A stretch of 8,342 bases of DNA from JBQTHI01 sp052390035 (GCA_052390035.1 JBQTHI010000035.1:1-8342), one strand, 5' to 3'. Numbered from the stretch's first letter, positions 1 through 6,514 are shown. Translations and numbers: made by a program. The notes: generated from the letters alone by a model not told the origin.

Positions 1-337
1 ATGGCGACAAACTAAACGAACGATGGCCCGGTTGGTAGTGCGAGTTTCTGGCCTGGATCCCTCCCGGGACCAAAGGCGACGAGGTCCGCCGCATCCGCCG
101 CCATCCCCCCGAGGGTGGTGGGGGAGATCACGAACGGGATTAGCGCCAAGTCGGTCTGGGCGAGGTAGACGGGGAGGGCGGTCTGCGGCTTGTGAGCCAG
201 CAGCGAGAAGGTGGCCGGCAGCTCGGGAACCGAGGCCGGGCGATCGCCGATCAATACAAGCCTCCTTCGGGAATAGAGTCTTTCTCCCAGCGCGGCTGGA
301 CATCTTCCGCCATAGCCCAAGAAACTTGATTGTTGAT
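1..337. other. Region upstream of aceB without a convincing intact gene
   Basis: The plus frame of aceB stays open upstream to an ATG at 23. The extra 105 residues are rich in R, G and P, do not resemble the start of malate synthase, and look like the shadow of a minus-strand coding stretch. Apart from the possible glycosyltransferase fragment, I see no RNA gene, clear promoter or terminator. The bases just before the aceB start (about 300-337) are less GC-rich, as expected for a promoter or leader, but I could not identify a good -35/-10 pair. Confidence 0.5.
12..254 (-). pseudogene. Possible glycosyltransferase fragment (small minus-strand ORF, 80 aa)
   Basis: The minus frame from about 263 down to 107 reads like the C-terminal Rossmann half of a GT4-type sugar transferase: a VLIGDRP strand-turn, then ELPATFSLLAHKPQTALPVY, then DLALIPFVISPTT. 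These resemble the family pattern in which a 'GxKPxxELPxYLxxxDVxLIPF' stretch precedes the nucleotide-sugar-binding 'SPxKxxEYLAxG' segment. That last segment is missing: from about 107 to the stop at 12 no minus frame continues the family. No N-terminal half exists either, because aceB begins at 338. As an intact gene it could start at TTG (252-254), with AAGGAGG (plus-strand CCTCCTT, 261-267) six bases upstream, giving 80 residues. I favour a decayed remnant; a small real gene or chance resemblance are alternatives. The family match is from memory of the pattern, not a search. Confidence 0.35.
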
Positions 338-1885
338 ATGACTTCCGCCATCGAAGTGCTCGGCGAGCCCCACGACCGGGTGTTGACCAGAGAGGCGGTG
401 GCTTTTGTCGCCGAGCTGGAGATGACGTTTCGAGCCCGCCGGGCGGCGTTGTTGAAGGACCGGATCGACCGCCAGGCCGCCCTTGATGAAGGTGCACGTC
501 CCGGGTTCCTACCGCAAACCGCCCCGATCAGGCAGGACAACTGGACCGTGGACCCGGTACCTGCCGACCTTGTCGAACGCAAGGTCGAGATCACCGGACC
601 GGTCGATGCCAAGATGATGATCAACGCGCTCAACTCGGGCGCATCGGTCTTCATGGCCGACTTTGAAGACGCCACGGCGCCCACCTGGGCCAACCTGATC
701 GCCGGACAGGCCAACCTCATCGATGCCTATGGCGGAACTCTCAGCCTTGACACCCCCGACAAGACATACCGGCTCAATCGGGAGACGGCGACGGTGATGG
801 TGCGGCCGCGTGGGTGGCACCTCGATGAGAAACATCTGCGCGTCGACGGGGTCCAAGTCTCCGGGTCGCTTTTCGACTTCGGCCTCTACCTGTTTCATGG
901 GGGCCGGGCGGCGCTCGAAGCCGGAAGCGGCCCCTACCTCTATCTGCCCAAGCTGGAAAACCATCTCGAAGCCCGCCTCTGGAATGATGTTTTTCTTTAT
1001 GCCCAGGAGCGACTTGGCATCCCGGCAGGCACGATCAAGGCCACGGTTCTCATCGAGACGATCCTGGCGGCCTTCGAGATGGATGAGATCCTCTACGAAC
1101 TTCGCCACCACTCGGCGGGTCTCAACGCCGGGCGCTGGGACTACATCTTCTCGGTGATCAAGAAGTTCCGAAGCGATCGGCGGTTCATACTTCCCGCCCG
1201 GGCCCAGGTGACGATGACCGTGCCGTTCATGAAGGCCTACACGGAATTGCAGGTGGCCACCTGCCACCGCCGGGGCGCACACGCCATCGGGGGCATGGCG
1301 GCCTTTATCCCCAATAGGCGGGATAAAGCGGTCACCGAACGGGCCTTGGCCAAGGTGACCGAGGACAAGAACCGCGAAGCTGGCCAGGGTTGTGATGGCA
1401 CCTGGGTAGCGCACCCCGATCTGGTGCCGGTCGCCCGGGCGTGTTTCGAGGCGGTGCTCGGCGAGAGGTCCAATCAGATCGATCGCCAGCGCCCCGATGT
1501 CTCCATCGTTTCCGAGGACCTCCTCAACTTCACGATCGAGGGCGGGAAGGTGACCGAGGGTGGCGTCCGGGCCAACCTGTCGGCCGGGATCCGCTACCTG
1601 GCGTCGTGGCTGCGGGGTACCGGTGCTGCCGCCATCGACAACCTCATGGAGGACGTCGCCACAGCCGAGATCTCGAGGAGCCAGATCTGGCAGTGGATCC
1701 ACCATGAGGCGATGCTGGACGACGGCCGGCCGGTAACCGAGGGGCTGGTGCGTAGGCTGGCAGCCGAAGAAATGGGCCGCGCCGACGCCGATCTTTCCCG
1801 CGCCTGGGCTTTGTTCGAGACGGTGTCGCTTTCGTCTGACTTCACCGAGTTTCTGACCATTCCCGCCTACCGGCTAATCGACTGA
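338..1885 (+). CDS. aceB: Malate synthase A
   Basis: Condenses glyoxylate with acetyl-CoA to give malate and CoA, the second glyoxylate-shunt step, in the cytoplasm. The 515 residues match the compact A isoform (E. coli AceB 533), not the longer G isoform. Family landmarks in order: VEITGPVDAKMMINALNSGA (83-102), VFMADFEDATAP (104-115), RPRGWHLDEKH (156-166), GTIKATVLIET (231-241), GLNAGRWDYIFS (261-272), GGMAAFIP (328-335), DGTWVAHP (363-370) and LMEDVATAEISRSQIWQWIHH (436-456). By recalled alignment to E. coli AceB the catalytic Arg, metal-binding Glu and Asp, and general-base Asp are R156, E240, D268 and D439; none is missing. The ATG at 338 is chosen because the family N-terminus begins here, although the frame is open further upstream. 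No good Shine-Dalgarno precedes it. aceA follows after 11 bases, so the pair is almost surely one operon. Confidence 0.96.
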   Translation: MTSAIEVLGEPHDRVLTREAVAFVAELEMTFRARRAALLKDRIDRQAALDEGARPGFLPQTAPIRQDNWTVDPVPADLVERKVEITGPVDAKMMINALNSGASVFMADFEDATAPTWANLIAGQANLIDAYGGTLSLDTPDKTYRLNRETATVMVRPRGWHLDEKHLRVDGVQVSGSLFDFGLYLFHGGRAALEAGSGPYLYLPKLENHLEARLWNDVFLYAQERLGIPAGTIKATVLIETILAAFEMDEILYELRHHSAGLNAGRWDYIFSVIKKFRSDRRFILPARAQVTMTVPFMKAYTELQVATCHRRGAHAIGGMAAFIPNRRDKAVTERALAKVTEDKNREAGQGCDGTWVAHPDLVPVARACFEAVLGERSNQIDRQRPDVSIVSEDLLNFTIEGGKVTEGGVRANLSAGIRYLASWLRGTGAAAIDNLMEDVATAEISRSQIWQWIHHEAMLDDGRPVTEGLVRRLAAEEMGRADADLSRAWALFETVSLSSDFTEFLTIPAYRLID

Positions 1886-1889
1886 GGAG
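1884..1889 (+). promoter_or_regulatory. Ribosome binding site of aceA
   Basis: GAGGAG overlaps the aceB stop codon (TGA 1883-1885) and lies seven bases before the GTG at 1897. It supports the GTG start and suggests coupled translation of aceB and aceA. Confidence 0.75.
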
Positions 1890-1896
1890 ACAGCAA

Positions 1897-3171
1897 GTGA
1901 ACCGCCAGGCCGCCACCAACCGAATCGCCGAAGATTGGACGACCAACCCGCGCTGGGAGGGAATCCGGCGGGACTACTCGGCAGCTGACGTGGTGTCGTT
2001 GCAGGGGTCGCTCCGCGAAGAGCACACCCTCGCCAAGGCAATGGCCGAGAGGCTCTGGGGTGAACTGCATAGCGGCGGATACCTCAATGCCCTCGGCGCC
2101 TTATCCGGCGGCCAGGCGGTGCAGATGGTCAAGGCGGGCCTGAGAGCCATCTACCTGTCCGGATGGCAGGTGGCCGGTGAAGCCAACCTCGCCGAACAGG
2201 TCTACCCCGACCAGTCGCTCTACCCGGCCAACTCGGCACCGGCGTTGGTACGCCGCATCAACAACGCGCTGCGGCGGGCCGATCAAATCCACTGGTCGGA
2301 GGGCGATGAGGCAATCGACTGGTTCGTTCCCATCGTCGCCGACGCCGAGGCGGGATTCGGCGGCGCCCTCAACGTTTTCGAGCTGACCAGGGCGCTGATT
2401 GAGGCCGGCGCCGCCGGGGTCCATCTCGAGGATCAACTGGCGGCGGAGAAAAAATGTGGGCACATGGGGGGAAAGGTATTGGTGCCGACCGCCCAGCACA
2501 TTCGAACCCTGCTCGCCGCCCGCCTCGCCGCCGACGTGCTGGATGTTCCTACCCTCATCGTCGCTCGCACCGATGCCAACGGGGCCAACCTGCTCACCTC
2601 CGATGTCGATTCCCGAGACCAGGAGTTCTGCACCGGAGAGCGGACCCCTGAGGGTTTCTTCCGGGTCCGGCCCGGGCTGGAACAGGCCATCAGCCGGGCG
2701 GTGAGCTACGCGCCCTACGCCGACTTGTTGTGGTGCGAGACTGCCCGCCCCGACCTGGTCGAGGCGTCGCGGTTCGCCCAGGCGGTCCACGCTCGTTTCC
2801 CTGACAAAATGCTGGCTTACAACTGCTCGCCTTCGTTCAACTGGAGGAGACACCTGAGCGAAGATGAGATCGCCGGATTCCAAAAAGAGTTGGGGGCGAT
2901 GGGATATCGCTTCCAGTTCATCACGCTGGCGGGGTTCCATGCGATGAATGCCGGGATGTTCGAGTTGGCCCGTGGCTATGCGGCCGGCGGCATGCCTGCC
3001 TACGTCGAACTGCAGGAACGAGAATTCGCCATGGAAGGCGACGGCTACACCGCCACCCGGCACCAGCGGGAAGTGGGCGCCGGTTACTTCGATCGGGTGT
3101 CCGAAGTCATCAGCGGCGGGCATGCCTCAACCCTGGCGTTGAAAGGGTCGACGGAAGAGGAGCAGTTCTGA
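1897..3171 (+). CDS. aceA: Isocitrate lyase
   Basis: Splits isocitrate into succinate and glyoxylate, the first committed step of the glyoxylate shunt; the glyoxylate feeds malate synthase encoded just upstream. The 424 residues match the prokaryotic ICL class (about 430). The invariant active-site signature KKCGH lies at 185-189 with nucleophile-loop cysteine C187. Other landmarks are LSGWQVAG (87-94), VADAEAGFGG with the Mg-binding Asp (147-156), HLEDQ (176-180), IVARTDANGA (221-230), WCETARPDL (279-287) and NCSPSFNW (309-316). The GTG start is placed by the GAGGAG site and gives the usual family N-terminus. It clearly belongs to the ICL branch and not methylisocitrate lyase, given the KKCGH motif and the length. 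Regulation is not visible, but sharing a transcript with aceB fits joint induction on two-carbon substrates. Confidence 0.97.
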   Translation: MNRQAATNRIAEDWTTNPRWEGIRRDYSAADVVSLQGSLREEHTLAKAMAERLWGELHSGGYLNALGALSGGQAVQMVKAGLRAIYLSGWQVAGEANLAEQVYPDQSLYPANSAPALVRRINNALRRADQIHWSEGDEAIDWFVPIVADAEAGFGGALNVFELTRALIEAGAAGVHLEDQLAAEKKCGHMGGKVLVPTAQHIRTLLAARLAADVLDVPTLIVARTDANGANLLTSDVDSRDQEFCTGERTPEGFFRVRPGLEQAISRAVSYAPYADLLWCETARPDLVEASRFAQAVHARFPDKMLAYNCSPSFNWRRHLSEDEIAGFQKELGAMGYRFQFITLAGFHAMNAGMFELARGYAAGGMPAYVELQEREFAMEGDGYTATRHQREVGAGYFDRVSEVISGGHASTLALKGSTEEEQF

Positions 3172-3213
3172 CCTCGCCGAATGGGTGTAGGTTGTCACGG
3201 ACATCGGATCTCT

Positions 3214-3219
3214 GGAGGT
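3214..3219 (+). promoter_or_regulatory. Ribosome binding site deciding the start of the GAPDH-like gene
   Basis: GGAGGT lies six bases before the ATG at 3226. It rules out the in-frame ATG at 3181, whose extra 15 residues carry no family similarity and would overlap this site. Confidence 0.8.
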
Positions 3220-3225
3220 AAGGGC

Positions 3226-4281
3226 ATGAACATCGTCCATGTCGTCGGGACCGGCACCATCGGGGAGCCTCTCATCGGTCTGCTCGCCGACCACAAGGCG
3301 GACTTTGGCATTGACGAGGTGACCTTTCACAAGAGGACGCCGCTGATCACCGAGCGGGGCAAGGTCAACGATCTCGTCCGCCGCGGAGCAGTCCTGGCGG
3401 TCGACGAGGACAAGCGGTCGACGTTTGAAGAACTCGGCCACACACCAAAGTGGGAGGCAAGGGAAGCCATCGAGCGATCGTCGGTGGTGATCGACTGCAC
3501 CCCGGTGGGGAACGACAACAAGGAGGAGTTCTACGACAACGCCGTTCACCCGGTCGGCTTTATGGCCCAAGGCTCGGAGTACGGTTTCGGCAAGATGTAT
3601 GCGCGGGGTATCAACGACTCCTCGCTGATGGCAGGCGAAGACCGCTTCCTCCACATTGTCTCCTGCAACACCCACAACATCGCAGTCCTGGTCAAGACCC
3701 TGGCGATGGATCCTGACGGAACCAGTCATCTCACCGATGGCCGATTCATCTGCATCCGCCGATCGAACGACATCTCCCAGGATTCGGGATTCAGCCCGTC
3801 CCCGACGGTGGAACGGCACAAGGAGCCAAGGTTCGGCACCCATCATGCCCGCGACGCGCACGGGCTGTTCCAGACCCTTGGCTACGACCTCAACCTGTAT
3901 TCGTCGGCCCTGAAACTCAACAGCCAATATATGCACGCCATCCACTTTTCCCTGACACTCGATCGGGAGATCAGCCTGACCGACGCCAAGGAGATGCTCG
4001 CAACCAATAAGAGGGTCGCCATCACCTACAAGAAGTCGGCCAATTCGGTGTTTTCCTTCGGCCGGGATCACGGCTATTTCGGGAGGATCCTCTCCCAGAC
4101 GGTGGTGGCCATCGACACCATGGCGGTGCGAAACGGCAATGAGTTGGTCGGGTTCTGCTTCACGCCCCAGGACGGCAACCCGCTGCTGTCTACCTTGGCG
4201 GCCACTCTGTGGTACCTCCACCCCGACGAGGTCGACAGCCGGATCGACATCCTCCGCCCGTATCTGTTCCAGGAGGTTTAG
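3226..4281 (+). CDS. Archaeal-type (type II) glyceraldehyde-3-phosphate dehydrogenase family protein, divergent
   Basis: The protein has 351 residues against about 335-340 for archaeal GAPDH. The N-terminus is a nucleotide-binding Rossmann start, VVGTGTIGEP (6-15). VIDCTPVGNDNKEEFYDN (88-105) matches the archaeal 'DCTPxGxxxKNxxxY' segment. SCNTHN (146-151) places the catalytic cysteine at C147, close to Cys139-140 in archaeal enzymes. CIRRSND (176-182) matches the archaeal RRGADP segment, and THHARDA (205-211) matches the catalytic-histidine motif SHHGPDV. The known family oxidises glyceraldehyde-3-phosphate to 1,3-bisphosphoglycerate with NAD(P). Departures include THN for TTG after the catalytic Cys, HHARD for HHGPD, and poor agreement in the usual MHxHN region (here MHAIHF), so the substrate may differ. 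It follows aceA by 54 bases and heads a tight four-gene run. Family assignment is fairly secure; activity as GAPDH is uncertain. Confidence 0.75.
   Translation: MNIVHVVGTGTIGEPLIGLLADHKADFGIDEVTFHKRTPLITERGKVNDLVRRGAVLAVDEDKRSTFEELGHTPKWEAREAIERSSVVIDCTPVGNDNKEEFYDNAVHPVGFMAQGSEYGFGKMYARGINDSSLMAGEDRFLHIVSCNTHNIAVLVKTLAMDPDGTSHLTDGRFICIRRSNDISQDSGFSPSPTVERHKEPRFGTHHARDAHGLFQTLGYDLNLYSSALKLNSQYMHAIHFSLTLDREISLTDAKEMLATNKRVAITYKKSANSVFSFGRDHGYFGRILSQTVVAIDTMAVRNGNELVGFCFTPQDGNPLLSTLAATLWYLHPDEVDSRIDILRPYLFQEV
4271..4276 (+). promoter_or_regulatory. Ribosome binding site of the 91-residue gene
   Basis: AGGAGG lies inside the last codons of the GAPDH-like gene, eleven bases before the TTG at 4288. 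It supports translation of the small downstream frame and favours the TTG over the in-frame GTG at 4315. Confidence 0.55.
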
Positions 4282-4287
4282 ACCTCT

Positions 4288-4563
4288 TTGGACGGCCAAA
4301 TTCAGCGTCAGGCCGTGACTGCGGCCGAAAGGGCCATCGAAGCCCTCGGGCGGGGTGATGCTGTTACGGCCCGATCGGCGGTGGCGATGGCGGTGGAGAA
4401 AGACCAGGCCGGGTCGTTTGCCGCTCTCGCCGACGCCGTGCATCTGGCCGCCACCGAACTCGACCAAGAAGGCGCCTTGACCGGTCCCACCTGGGACACC
4501 CTGGCCGATGCGGTCGGTCCCGGCCCTCTCCAGGGCCTGGTCGAATCGGTCCGGTCGGCCTGA
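4288..4563 (+). CDS. Small helical protein of unknown function (91 aa)
   Basis: I do not recognise this protein. It is 91 residues with no cysteine, no signal peptide and no membrane segment, and is rich in Ala, Glu, Asp and Gln. Residues 8-58 look like a pair or trio of amphipathic helices reminiscent of a TPR-like hairpin (QAVTAAERAIEAL, then ARSAVAMAVEKD, then FAALADAVHLAATEL), followed by a Gly/Pro-containing turn and a final helix (LQGLVESVRSA). The TTG start is chosen because of the AGGAGG site and because it sits six bases after the preceding stop; GTG at 4315 would shorten it by nine residues. The next gene begins three bases after its stop. That spacing and position argue for a real gene co-translated with its neighbours, perhaps a partner or accessory subunit of one of them, which is inference only. 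Confidence 0.65.
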   Translation: MDGQIQRQAVTAAERAIEALGRGDAVTARSAVAMAVEKDQAGSFAALADAVHLAATELDQEGALTGPTWDTLADAVGPGPLQGLVESVRSA

Positions 4564-4566
4564 TTC

Positions 4567-5445
4567 GTGTCCGACTACCACCTACATCTCCATCCGCACT
4601 TCGGCGATCGGGAGGGACCACCGCTGGGGGATTACCCGGAGGGGCTGATCGAGTCCTACGTCGAGGCGGCGGCCGGGCCGGGTGTGACGGAGCTGGGGTT
4701 CACCGAACATCTCTATCGCACGGCGGAGGGGATGGCGGTGCTTGGCCCGTTCTGGGAGTCGGAGACCCGAGAGGACTTGGCCGACCACACCCGGCGAATG
4801 GTGGCCGAAGACGCCGGGTTGTCACTCGATCGTTATGTGGAGGAGGTGGTGGCAGCCAGAGATCGCGGGCTCCCCGTCAGGCTGGGGCTGGAGGTCGACT
4901 TCTTCCCGACGACCATCGATCGGGTGCTCGAACTGCTGGCCGGCTACCCGTTCGACTTTCTGATTGGGTCCGTGCACTGGGTGGGGGGTTGGTCGATCGA
5001 CTCCGCCGAGGTGGTCTATGAGTTCGAACGGCGCGGCGTCGATCTTGCCTGGGAGGATTATTTCAATTGGGTCACCGAACTCGCCGCCGCCGGGGTGGTG
5101 GACAGCCTCGCCCATGTCGACGTGTGCAAGAAGTTCGGAGTCCGACCCGAGACCGAACCGGTCCACCTCTACGACCTGGTTGTGACCGCCGCCGCCGCCA
5201 GCGGAACCGCAGTGGAGGTGTCAAGCCAGGGCCTGCGCAGGCCGGTCCAGGAGATTTACCCGTCACCCCGTTTCCTCCGGATGTTCTTCGAGGCCGGCGT
5301 TGACATCACCCTCGCCAGCGATGCCCACATCGCTCCCGATGCCGGCTTCGCCCACGAGCTCGTGGTAGAAGCGGCCAAGGCAGCGGGTTATCACGAGCAC
5401 CTTCGCTTCGACCGCCGGCGCCGATACCTCGTCCCCCTAACCTGA
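4567..5445 (+). CDS. hisK: PHP-family histidinol-phosphatase (HisK/HisJ type)
   Basis: The family hydrolyses histidinol phosphate to histidinol, the penultimate part of histidine synthesis, with a metal cluster in a PHP-fold barrel. Length is 292 residues (family about 260-290). The metal-binding motifs appear in order: DYHLHLHPH (3-11), FTEH (45-48), GLEVDFFP (107-114), IGSVHWVGGW (133-142), HVDVCKKFG (183-191), EVSSQGLRRPVQEIYPSP (217-234) and the final SDAH (251-254). GLRRPVQEIYPSP and SVHW are characteristic of the histidinol-phosphatase branch of PHP proteins rather than polymerase or YcdX-like members. The GTG start lies three bases after the preceding stop with no Shine-Dalgarno, so translation probably depends on coupling. 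No other his genes are in the window; a standalone hisK is common, but another phosphoester substrate remains possible. Confidence 0.85.
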   Translation: MSDYHLHLHPHFGDREGPPLGDYPEGLIESYVEAAAGPGVTELGFTEHLYRTAEGMAVLGPFWESETREDLADHTRRMVAEDAGLSLDRYVEEVVAARDRGLPVRLGLEVDFFPTTIDRVLELLAGYPFDFLIGSVHWVGGWSIDSAEVVYEFERRGVDLAWEDYFNWVTELAAAGVVDSLAHVDVCKKFGVRPETEPVHLYDLVVTAAAASGTAVEVSSQGLRRPVQEIYPSPRFLRMFFEAGVDITLASDAHIAPDAGFAHELVVEAAKAAGYHEHLRFDRRRRYLVPLT

Positions 5446-5450
5446 CCAGG

Positions 5451-5951
5451 GTGACGATCCACAGCGAGCACCCCTTCCTCCCTCCCGACGAAGCCCGGGA
5501 TCGAACTCGCCAATTACGGGGCCGCCTGGCGGCGCCGGTCACCATCGTCACCGCCGGCGAAGACGGGATGACGGCGGCGGCGGTCCTGGTATTGGAAGGC
5601 GCTCCGCCTCGGATCGTTATCGCAGTTAGCGACATGGCCGACTTTCTCGAAGCCGTTAAGAAGACCGCGACGTTCGTGGTCCACGTGGCATCTGCCCAGC
5701 ATCGCCAGCTCTCCGATCGATTCGCCGAGCTGTCACCTTCACCCGGCGGCCTGTTCGCCGGCTTGGAGACCATCCCAACGGACTGGGGGCCGCGTCTGGC
5801 CGGCTTCGACAACTGGGCAGGCTGCCGGGTGGAGACCACCATCCCGATCGGTTACCAGGTGCTGGTGGTCGGAGAGATCGAACACCTCGACATGGCTGAC
5901 CTCTCCGACCCGCTCATCTATTTCCGCGGCCGCTACCGCGCTCTGGACTAG
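5451..5951 (+). CDS. Flavin reductase-like domain protein (FMN-binding split barrel)
   Basis: The 166 residues fit the flavin reductase-like (DIM6/NTAB) family, whose members bind FMN in a split barrel and often pass reduced flavin to a partner oxygenase. Visible features are the first strand APVTIVTAGEDGMTAAAV (28-45), the strand PPRIVIAVSDM (52-62), a FVVHVASAQHRQLSDRFA stretch (74-91), the later strand GYQVLVVGEIEHL (138-150) and the terminal DPLIYFRGRYRAL (153-165), which corresponds to the usual 'PLxyxxgxY' end. The T-x-N-SFxSVSxxPPL stretch of typical members is poorly kept, so the exact substrate cannot be named. The GTG start lies five bases after the hisK stop with only a weak Shine-Dalgarno. 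No partner monooxygenase is nearby. Its stop codon interlocks with that of the minus-strand gene. Confidence 0.75.
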   Translation: MTIHSEHPFLPPDEARDRTRQLRGRLAAPVTIVTAGEDGMTAAAVLVLEGAPPRIVIAVSDMADFLEAVKKTATFVVHVASAQHRQLSDRFAELSPSPGGLFAGLETIPTDWGPRLAGFDNWAGCRVETTIPIGYQVLVVGEIEHLDMADLSDPLIYFRGRYRALD

Positions 5952-6457
5952 CCGATCGTCTTTTCGATCTCGCCGGGCACCACCACTCCGACGCTGCCAA
6001 AGGTCACGGTCACTTGGGCAGTACGGGTGACAATCCGCACCCCGGCCTCGGTGCGTAGCCTGTCGGTCTTGGCGGTGGCCAAGGCGTCCACCAGTACCTG
6101 CCCGATGGGAGACGGTCCGGACGATCCCCCGCAGTTATCGACAAGCGTATGACCACCCGCAAAAGTGGCGGTAGCGGTGGCCGACGACAGATTGTTGGCG
6201 ACGGCCAAAACCGCAGGACCGGCGGCGTCCCATGTCTCGGTGACCGTGCAACCGCCGTTCATGGTCGTGCGAACCGCGAAAAGATCGAGCGTGACGTTCC
6301 CCGCTGGGTCCTCGGTCACCTCCAGGCTTCCGGTCACATCGACCCGGCTGATAGCCGCCGAGACCGTAGTGGTGGCCGGTGGTTTGGCGCTCGCCGCGGT
6401 GGCGAGCACCATCGCCAGCACCACACTCAATACCGATAACAACCTTCTGCCTGGCAT
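5948..6457 (-). CDS. Small secreted protein of unknown function (169 aa)
   Basis: I do not recognise the mature protein. Residues 1-24 form a classical signal peptide: MPGRR, a hydrophobic core (LLSVLSVVLAMVLA) and an ASA cleavage site before KPP at 25-27. There is no lipobox cysteine and no C-terminal anchor, so it is probably exported free. The mature part is about 145 residues, rich in Thr, Val, Ala and Gly with alternating polar and hydrophobic residues, suggesting a beta-sandwich-like domain. Its two cysteines (C70 in NGGCTV and C109 in VDNCGG) could form a disulfide. The ATG at 6457 is chosen over the in-frame ATG at 6514 because AAGGAG lies seven bases upstream and the signal peptide then starts properly. 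The gene is monocistronic and convergent with the flavin-reductase-like gene. Confidence 0.75.
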   Translation of the reverse strand: MPGRRLLSVLSVVLAMVLATAASAKPPATTTVSAAISRVDVTGSLEVTEDPAGNVTLDLFAVRTTMNGGCTVTETWDAAGPAVLAVANNLSSATATATFAGGHTLVDNCGGSSGPSPIGQVLVDALATAKTDRLRTEAGVRIVTRTAQVTVTFGSVGVVVPGEIEKTIG

Positions 6458-6464
6458 TTCCTGA

Positions 6465-6470
6465 CTCCTT
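6465..6470 (-). promoter_or_regulatory. Ribosome binding site of the secreted-protein gene
   Basis: Reads AAGGAG on the minus strand (CTCCTT on the plus strand), seven bases before the ATG whose first base is 6457. It decides the start and excludes the upstream in-frame ATG at 6514. Confidence 0.75.
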
Positions 6471-6473
6471 ATC

Positions 6474-6489
6474 CCTGGCAAACACCAGG
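6474..6489. repeat. Short inverted repeat in the leader/promoter of the secreted-protein gene
   Basis: CCTGG, six spacer bases, CCAGG. The perfect five-base arms overlap the expected transcription start of the minus-strand gene and one arm touches its proposed -10 element. This could be an operator or a small leader hairpin, or chance. Confidence 0.3.
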
Positions 6490-6514
6490 CTAAAAACCAG
6501 TGACTAGGCGTCAA
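6487..6514 (-). promoter_or_regulatory. Possible promoter of the secreted-protein gene
   Basis: On the minus strand TTGACG (6514-6509) is followed after 16 bases by TAGCCT (6492-6487). TTGACG matches five of six -35 consensus bases and TAGCCT keeps the TAnnnT pattern of a -10. Transcription would begin near 6480, leaving a leader of about 22 bases that contains the AAGGAG site. Confidence 0.35.

Noticed and set aside
240..247. GCGATCGC palindrome, like the cyanobacterial HIP1 repeat
   Set aside because: I saw no striking abundance of the full octamer in the window; related GATCG words are expected in this GC-rich sequence.
23..337. N-terminal extension of malate synthase to an ATG at 23
   Set aside because: The extra 105 residues are R/G/P-rich, have no counterpart in the family, and overlap the minus-strand coding-like stretch; the family N-terminus begins at 338.
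509..1705. Long open minus-strand frame (398 codons) antisense to aceB
   Set aside because: The protein shows no recognisable motif and the plus strand holds a full set of malate synthase motifs. High GC with third-position bias routinely leaves such frames open.
2101..3123. Long open minus-strand frame (340 codons) antisense to aceA
   Set aside because: Shadow of the isocitrate lyase gene, with biased composition and no family features.
3181..3225. Earlier in-frame ATG for the GAPDH-like gene
   Set aside because: The GGAGGT site at 3214-3219 lies inside this extension and points to the ATG at 3226, where the Rossmann start begins.
3127..4581. Very long open minus-strand frame (484 codons) antisense to the GAPDH-like and 91-residue genes
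   Set aside because: It spans two plus-strand genes with good ribosome binding sites, and its His/Arg/Gly/Val-rich translation looks like a codon-bias shadow. It is the longest shadow here, but I see no motif supporting it.
5954..5969. GATCG-N6-CGATC stem as a terminator for the convergent genes
   Set aside because: Only a five-base stem, no following T-run on either strand, and it lies within the coding end of the minus-strand gene. GATCG is frequent in this window.
6149..6464. Plus-strand frames opposite the secreted-protein gene
   Set aside because: No ribosome binding site or recognisable protein features; the minus frame has a proper signal peptide and Shine-Dalgarno.
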